From: JBFLVN01 sp040758475
Lineage (GTDB): Bacteria; JAGRBM01
Assembly (NCBI GenBank): GCA_040758475.1
Contig: JBFLVN010000142.1
Location: 1-9,410, forward strand
Length of the DNA stretch: 9,410 nucleotides
Reading direction: 5' to 3'
The notes beneath the pieces were generated by a model. The model was not told the origin of the DNA, ran no database searches, and saw only the letters and a program-made list of their open reading frames with translations. The position numbers and the translations under genes are program-made. Shown in pieces: positions 6,141-9,410 of the stretch; positions within the stretch are counted from its first letter, which is position 1, and each line of letters opens with the position of its first letter.

Positions 6141-6681
6141 CGCACGCCGTATACGGAATTTCCCCGGGCGTTAATACTTGGAAGTCCACGAGGACGAGTT
6201 CCTTGATCTCGTGGGGCCAGTGTTCGTAGGAAGTCTCCCCCGCCGGGACGGGGCAAGAGCTCGTGTAGTAGAACGGCCCGCCCGTGGAAAGGCGCATCCC
6301 CACCCGGTACTTAAAGGGCGGGGCCGAGATATTTTTGATCGTTAGCACGTTCCCCTCGACGCCCAGATAACGTGCCGCCCCGGTGCCAAAACGCACCCAG
6401 ATCACTCCGGGCGGCGGCGCCCCGGCCGACTCCTTCACGCGGACGAAGGCCTGGAGCGTCCCGTCCTCTTCCTCCGTCTTCACAAAGAACGATTCTTCGG
6501 GCTTTAAACGGATCATCCCGTCCGAAACGCTCGCTCCCTTGTAGAGCCCCTCCGGGGTTAGCGGCGGAAAGCAGCCGTTCTCTTCGCAGATTTCATAGAG
6601 CGTCGGCCCCGTGAACTTGGGGGCGCAGGAGAGGAGCGGGAGGAGAAAGAGCGCTGTCGCGAGAGCTTTGGTGAACTTCAT
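6136..6681 (-). CDS. Small lipoprotein of unknown function
   Basis: The 181-residue product begins MKFTKALATALFLLPLLSC, a clean lipoprotein signal with Cys19 as the lipidated residue and LLS before it. Ala at +2 predicts sorting to the outer membrane. Four other cysteines (32, 37, 143, 180) could form two disulphides, the first pair in ICEENGC. The rest is a beta-rich domain with segments like GTLQAFVRVKE, GVIWVRFGTG and PPFKYRVGMRLS, and a near-C-terminal ELVLVDFQVL. I do not recognise the family. The start region on the mRNA is GC-rich and can fold (CCGCC and GGCGG flank six bases just upstream of the ATG), and the Shine-Dalgarno is weak. It converges with the acidic protein gene; its TAA lies inside that gene's terminator T-run. 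Confidence 0.75.
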   Translation of the reverse strand: MKFTKALATALFLLPLLSCAPKFTGPTLYEICEENGCFPPLTPEGLYKGASVSDGMIRLKPEESFFVKTEEEDGTLQAFVRVKESAGAPPPGVIWVRFGTGAARYLGVEGNVLTIKNISAPPFKYRVGMRLSTGGPFYYTSSCPVPAGETSYEHWPHEIKELVLVDFQVLTPGEIPYTACE

Positions 6682-6760
6682 GGCGCCGCCTTCGGGGGCG
6701 GAGTGTAGGAGGTTTTGGGGCGAAGGCTAAGGGTGCTGGATTTTCAGGCAGTAAGGCGGG

Positions 6761-6774
6761 TATCCTTGTTCCCC
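6761..6774 (+). promoter_or_regulatory. -10-like box suggesting leaderless start of the antitoxin gene
   Basis: TATCCT (6761-6766; four of six matches) lies 8 bases before the ATG at 6775, and no Shine-Dalgarno sequence is present between. This spacing would put the transcription start at or next to the ATG. No convincing -35 is visible. Confidence 0.3.
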
Positions 6775-7017
6775 ATGAGCCGGACGATCAAAGCGGTCTA
6801 CGAGGACGGGGTGCTAAAGCCCCTCGAACCCCTCCATCTCGCCGAGCACGCCGAAACCTACGTGACGGTGGAGGAAGAGTCCCGCGAGCCCAAGTGGCCC
6901 GGCGAGCCGTTCCCCACGCCGCGGAAATTCACCTGCGGCGGCATCGGGGATAGCGGCCGGGACGACATCTCGGAGCGTGCCGAAGAAATTCTCGCCGAAG
7001 GATTCGGCCGGCGCTAA
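6775..7017 (+). CDS. AF2212-like (DUF104-type) antitoxin
   Basis: The 80-residue product opens with MSRTIKAVYEDGVLKPLEPL, which is the hallmark of the AF2212/PG0164-like antitoxin family (beta strand, turn, beta strand). Residues 1-33 form this domain. A Pro/Gly-rich linker follows, then an acidic helix DDISERAEEILAEGFG (63-78), likely the segment that wraps the toxin. In this class the antitoxin blocks the PIN nuclease and usually represses its own promoter. Its TAA directly abuts the toxin ATG (TAAATG), so translation is coupled. The frame extends 20 codons further up, but the family N-terminus sets ATG 6775 as the start. There is no Shine-Dalgarno. Confidence 0.88.
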   Translation: MSRTIKAVYEDGVLKPLEPLHLAEHAETYVTVEEESREPKWPGEPFPTPRKFTCGGIGDSGRDDISERAEEILAEGFGRR

Positions 7018-7431
7018 ATGGCCGTCCTCGTCGATACGGGGGCGCTCTACGCCTACCTGGACAAGCACGACCGCTGGCATCCCCCCGCGAAGACCCTTTT
7101 TGAGAATTCCACCGAAGCCTTTCTCGTTCCCCAGACCGTTCTTCCCGAAGCGTGCTACCTCATCCGCCGCGCCCTGGGAACGCGGGAAGAGCAGGCGTTC
7201 GTCGAGAATCTCTCCTCGGACCGCTTTCTTGTCATTCCGTTGATGCCGCAGGATTTCCCTCGCATTCTGGAACTCCTGCGGCGGTACGAAAACCTCCGTC
7301 TTGATTTCGTGGACGCTTCCGTCATCGCCGTGGCCGAGCGCCTGCGGATTAAGAAGGTGGCCACCACCGACCGCCGGGACTTCGCCCTCGTCCGGCCCGT
7401 CCATTGCGAGAAGTTCGAGCTGGTGCCGTGA
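7018..7431 (+). CDS. vapC: PIN-domain toxin, VapC type
   Basis: The 137-residue PIN domain is a metal-dependent RNase; VapC toxins cleave tRNA, rRNA or mRNA to halt growth. The four acidic metal ligands are present: Asp6 in VLVDTGAL, Glu44 in VLPEACYLI, Asp99 in LDFVDASVIAVAERL, and Asp118 in VATTDRRDF, with Asp96 and Asp121 as further nearby acids. Length is normal and nothing is truncated, so the toxin appears active. It starts at the base after the antitoxin stop. A GAAGGA lies about 15 bases upstream, so initiation probably depends on coupling to antitoxin translation. The RNA target cannot be read from the sequence. Confidence 0.92.
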   Translation: MAVLVDTGALYAYLDKHDRWHPPAKTLFENSTEAFLVPQTVLPEACYLIRRALGTREEQAFVENLSSDRFLVIPLMPQDFPRILELLRRYENLRLDFVDASVIAVAERLRIKKVATTDRRDFALVRPVHCEKFELVP

Positions 7432-7444
7432 GGCGTATTTTTCA

Positions 7445-7473
7445 TTGACCCCTCTCCCCCTCCCCAGTAGCCT
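7445..7473 (+). promoter_or_regulatory. Possible promoter for the serine hydrolase gene
   Basis: TTGACC (7445-7450, five of six matches) and TAGCCT (7468-7473, three of six) are 17 bases apart. The -10 ends 9 bases before the ATG at 7483, and the intervening pyrimidine-rich sequence has no Shine-Dalgarno, which would fit a leaderless mRNA. Confidence 0.35.
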
Positions 7474-7482
7474 CTCTCCCCC

Positions 7483-8649
7483 ATGAACCACCCGGTCCAA
7501 ATCTCCGGCTCCCTCGACCCCGCGTTTAAGCGGGTGAAAGACGCTTTTGCTACGGGTTTCGAGAAAGGCCTGGAACTGGGGGCCGCGCTTTCGATCGTGG
7601 TGAATGGGAAGGTGGTCGTCAGCCTCTGGGGCGGGTTTTGCGACAAGGAGAAAGCGAGGCCCTGGCGGGAGGACACGCTCGCCAACGTGTTTTCGACCAC
7701 CAAGGGGATGACGGCCCTTTGCGCCCACAAGCTCGTGGACCAGGGGAAACTGGATTTAGACGCCCCGGTGGCGAAGTACTGGCCCGAGTTCGCCCAGGTG
7801 GGCAAGGAGAAGATTCCGGTCCGGTATCTCCTCAATCACCGCTCGGGCCTTCCGGCGGTGAAGAATCTTCTTCCAATGGACGCCCTCTTCAACTGGAAGG
7901 CGATGACGAGCGCGCTCGCAGCGGAAACGCCCTGGTGGGAGCCGGGGACAAAGCACGGCTACCACGCCATCACTTTTGGCTGGCTCGTGGGCGAAGTTAT
8001 CAGGCGAATCTCGGGAAAGACCGTGGGGGAATTCTTCCGCGATGAAATCGCCGGGCCCCTGGGCGCCGACTTCCACATCGGGACGGAAGAAAAACTCCAC
8101 GGCCGCGTGGCCCGCATGAGCCAGATCCGCCCCTCCCAGGCGGGCGGCGCCTACAAGAAAGAGCAGTTCAACCTCGTTGAAATCATTCTCAAGAACCCCC
8201 AGGGCGTCACCGCCCGGGCCTTTGCCAACCCGCCCAGCATGGCCGAGCCGGGCGTCGTCAATACCTCCGAGTGGCGGACGGCCGAAATCCCCGCCGCCAA
8301 CGGCCACACGAGCGCCAAGGGATTAGCCACGATCTACGGAAACGTTGCGAAGTTCCTCTCCCCGGCGAGCCTCGCCCGCTGCTACACGCAGGAATCCCAC
8401 GGGCCCGATGAGGTCTTGAAGTTCTCCACGCGCTTCGGGAGCGGCTTCATGCTCTCGCAGGACTTGGAAGAAGCCTGGTTTTCCCCCAACGCGAGGTCGT
8501 TCGGCCACCCCGGCGCCGGCGGTTCGCTGGGGTTTGCCGATCTCGACGCCAAAGTCGGCTTTGGTTACGTCATGAACCGCATGGGCCTTTCAATCATCGT
8601 GGACCCAAGGCCGGGACTCGTGGCGAAGGCGTTGTATGAGAGTTTGTAA
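7483..8649 (+). CDS. Beta-lactamase-fold serine hydrolase (EstB/class C-like)
   Basis: The 388-residue protein has the serine beta-lactamase/transpeptidase fold of family VIII esterases. The nucleophile motif SxxK is Ser71-Thr-Thr-Lys74 in NVFSTTKGM. The Tyr of the YxN-like motif is Tyr160 in HGYHAITFGWL, and the KTG position is HPGAGG (342-347) as in many esterases. LLNHRSGLP (116-124) and GHTSAKGLATIYG (274-286) are also typical of this group. No signal peptide is seen, which argues for a cytoplasmic esterase, amidase or lactone hydrolase rather than a periplasmic antibiotic-resistance enzyme. The substrate is unknown. It starts 51 bases after the toxin gene and has its own promoter-like elements but no Shine-Dalgarno. 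The structured repeat beginning at 8666 follows the stop codon. Confidence 0.9.
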   Translation: MNHPVQISGSLDPAFKRVKDAFATGFEKGLELGAALSIVVNGKVVVSLWGGFCDKEKARPWREDTLANVFSTTKGMTALCAHKLVDQGKLDLDAPVAKYWPEFAQVGKEKIPVRYLLNHRSGLPAVKNLLPMDALFNWKAMTSALAAETPWWEPGTKHGYHAITFGWLVGEVIRRISGKTVGEFFRDEIAGPLGADFHIGTEEKLHGRVARMSQIRPSQAGGAYKKEQFNLVEIILKNPQGVTARAFANPPSMAEPGVVNTSEWRTAEIPAANGHTSAKGLATIYGNVAKFLSPASLARCYTQESHGPDEVLKFSTRFGSGFMLSQDLEEAWFSPNARSFGHPGAGGSLGFADLDAKVGFGYVMNRMGLSIIVDPRPGLVAKALYESL

Positions 8650-8665
8650 AACCAGGGTTCCTTAA

Positions 8666-8761
8666 ATGCCCTTCCCCCTCTGGGGGAAGGTGGCGCGAAG
8701 CGCCGGAAGAGGGCCCTCTCCCGCCCCTCCGGGGCACCCTCCCCCAAAGGGGGAGGGGCAT
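8666..8761. repeat. Structured intergenic repeat, copy A (five hairpins)
   Basis: This 96-base element begins ATGCCC and ends GGGCAT, and its outer ~29 bases form an imperfect inverted repeat. Inside are five palindromes in a row: 8670-8690 (9-bp stem, TCT loop), 8692-8704 (5 bp, GAA loop), the 12-bp palindrome AGAGGGCCCTCT at 8708-8719, 8723-8735 (5 bp, TCC loop) and 8737-8757 (9 bp, AAA loop). A second copy lies at 9272-9365 in the same orientation. The layout is that of a non-coding REP/MITE-like element. It fills the gap between the convergent hydrolase and hibernation-factor genes and could also act as an mRNA 3' barrier. Confidence 0.85.
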
Positions 8762-8794
8762 CAGAGCGGAGCGGCCGGGAGATAGTAGGGAAAA

Positions 8795-9199
8795 CTACCT
8801 CGCTCCCCCGACCGTCGCCCGTTTCACCGTATCGCCCCGGCTTTTGACGCTCCCGCGCGTCGCGCGGTTCTTAGCGGTCTTGCCCCGGCGCGTTTGGCGG
8901 CCGGTGCGGACGTGGTCTTCGAGGCGCCGCGTGGCAGTATCGAAGGCCGCGCCAAGGGCCGCGTAGATGTCCTCGTTCGATTCGTGGGTGACGGCGAGCG
9001 TCTTTTCCTTGGGGATGCTGAGGGCAATGCGGATTTCGTATTTCGCCCCCTTGTGGCCGTGCTTCCCCTCGACCGTCGCCACCACCTTGCAGCGGGTGAT
9101 GCGGTCGTGGAATTTTTCGAGTTTGGCGGCCCGTTCGCGGATCTTCTTGTCGAGGGCCTCGGAGCGGGGGATTCCGTGAAAGGTGATTTGAAGGACCAT
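8795..9199 (-). CDS. hpf: Ribosome hibernation-promoting factor / RaiA family
   Basis: The 134-residue protein has the beta-alpha-beta-beta-beta-alpha fold of HPF/YfiA proteins, which bind the 30S decoding centre in stationary phase and silence ribosomes. Residues 1-98 cover the domain: MVLQITFHGIPRSEALDKKI, KLEKFHDRITRCKVVATVEG, YEIRIALSIPKEKTLAV, NEDIYAALGAAFDTATRRLEDHVR. The conserved basic patches and final TRRLEDHV helix are present. Residues 99-134 form an unusual basic tail with 12 Lys/Arg and one Asp; short HPFs normally stop near residue 95-115 and long HPFs carry a folded dimerisation domain that is absent here. ATG 9199 has AGGGAG 8 bases upstream. The gene stands alone between two copies of the structured repeat. 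Cytoplasmic. Confidence 0.9.
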   Translation of the reverse strand: MVLQITFHGIPRSEALDKKIRERAAKLEKFHDRITRCKVVATVEGKHGHKGAKYEIRIALSIPKEKTLAVTHESNEDIYAALGAAFDTATRRLEDHVRTGRQTRRGKTAKNRATRGSVKSRGDTVKRATVGGAR

Positions 9200-9271
9200 G
9201 GTTCGTACTCCCTGGGTAACTAACTAGCCCGCAACTCTAATCACCCGGCATGACGGGGGTCAGGAAGAATT

Positions 9272-9365
9272 TTGCCCCTCCCCCTCTGGGGGAGGGTGGC
9301 CGAAGGCCGGGAGAGGGCCCTCTCCCGGCGCTACGCGGCACCCTCTCCCAAAGGGAGAGGGGCAT
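9272..9365. repeat. Structured intergenic repeat, copy B (same orientation as copy A)
   Basis: This 94-base element has the same order of palindromes as copy A: 9276-9296 (9 bp, TCT loop), 9298-9308 (4 bp, GAA loop), a 24-bp perfect palindrome at 9306-9329 centred on GGGCCC, a short 9328-9336 stem, and 9341-9361 (9 bp, AAA loop). It ends GGGGCAT like copy A. In the first and last stems the bases that differ from copy A change in pairs, so the pairing is kept. Confidence 0.85.
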
Positions 9366-9376
9366 AAGAAGTCACA

Positions 9377-9400
9377 CCCCTCCCCGCTAGCGGGGAGGGG
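9377..9400. repeat. Perfect 24-bp palindrome at the right edge
   Basis: Arms of CCCCTCCCCGC pair with their reverse complement around a central TA. It begins 11 bases after repeat copy B and is followed by ATGGGGGTGG to the window end. It looks like part of another GC-rich palindromic repeat family, cut off by the edge. Confidence 0.7.
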
Positions 9401-9410
9401 ATGGGGGTGG

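Noticed and set aside
7448..7482. Pyrimidine-rich tract before the hydrolase as a decayed copy of the structured repeat
   Set aside because: It resembles one arm in composition but has no complementary partner arm or shared loop, so simple skew explains it.
7483..8649. Antibiotic-resistance beta-lactamase
   Set aside because: The SxxK/Y motifs only show the fold; the lack of a signal peptide and the HPGAGG motif in place of KTG point to an esterase-like hydrolase.
9200..9271. Sigma-54 type -24/-12 promoter for the HPF gene
   Set aside because: A TTGC is present but the GG element is at the wrong spacing and its flanks do not match the consensus. CTGACC and TTAGAG 17 bases apart are also too weak to call as a sigma-70 promoter.
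8666..9410. CRISPR array or IS element at the right end
   Set aside because: Only two copies about 510 bases apart, flanking a gene, with palindromic structure and no spacers or transposase.

Overview
The window looks like chromosomal DNA from a GC-rich, Gram-negative bacterium. It has a signal-peptide-bearing predicted outer-membrane beta-barrel, a canonical lipobox lipoprotein, good Shine-Dalgarno sequences on several genes and GC-rich hairpin terminators. The mix of thiolase, GST, EstB-type serine hydrolase, AF2212-like antitoxin with a PIN toxin, and GC-rich palindromic intergenic repeats would suit a deltaproteobacterial or candidate-phylum soil or sediment lineage. That placement is an inference; there is no rRNA or marker gene to fix it. 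I see no phage, IS or CRISPR.

Left block (1-2072, all minus strand): a thiolase, then an intrinsic terminator, a glutathione S-transferase-like protein, and the first 23 codons of a membrane protein leaving the window. The terminator lies only 13 bases before the GST start codon. Next comes a 379-base divergent intergenic region (2073-2451) rich in palindromes. Two of these look like repressor operators, and an extended -10 box faces right.

Centre (2452-6681): the most striking gene is a 611-residue fusion of an aldo/keto-reductase-like barrel to a C-terminal chlorite-dismutase/coproheme-decarboxylase (HemQ/ChdC)-like haem domain. The reductase half appears to lack two of the four catalytic residues. 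It is followed convergently by a predicted outer-membrane beta-barrel protein. Then come a secreted, very acidic, cysteine-containing protein of unknown function, a textbook terminator, and a convergent small lipoprotein of unknown function.

Right block (6775-9410): a toxin-antitoxin pair (AF2212-like antitoxin plus PIN-domain VapC-type toxin, stop and start codons abutting), a beta-lactamase-fold serine hydrolase, and a hibernation-promoting-factor/RaiA-like gene on the minus strand. The last gene sits between two direct copies of a ~95-base multi-hairpin element. The copies differ by base changes that preserve pairing. A further perfect palindrome lies at the right edge.

The genes do not form one pathway. 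Thiolase and GST may be co-transcribed, and the toxin-antitoxin pair is an operon. The others look like single-gene units.
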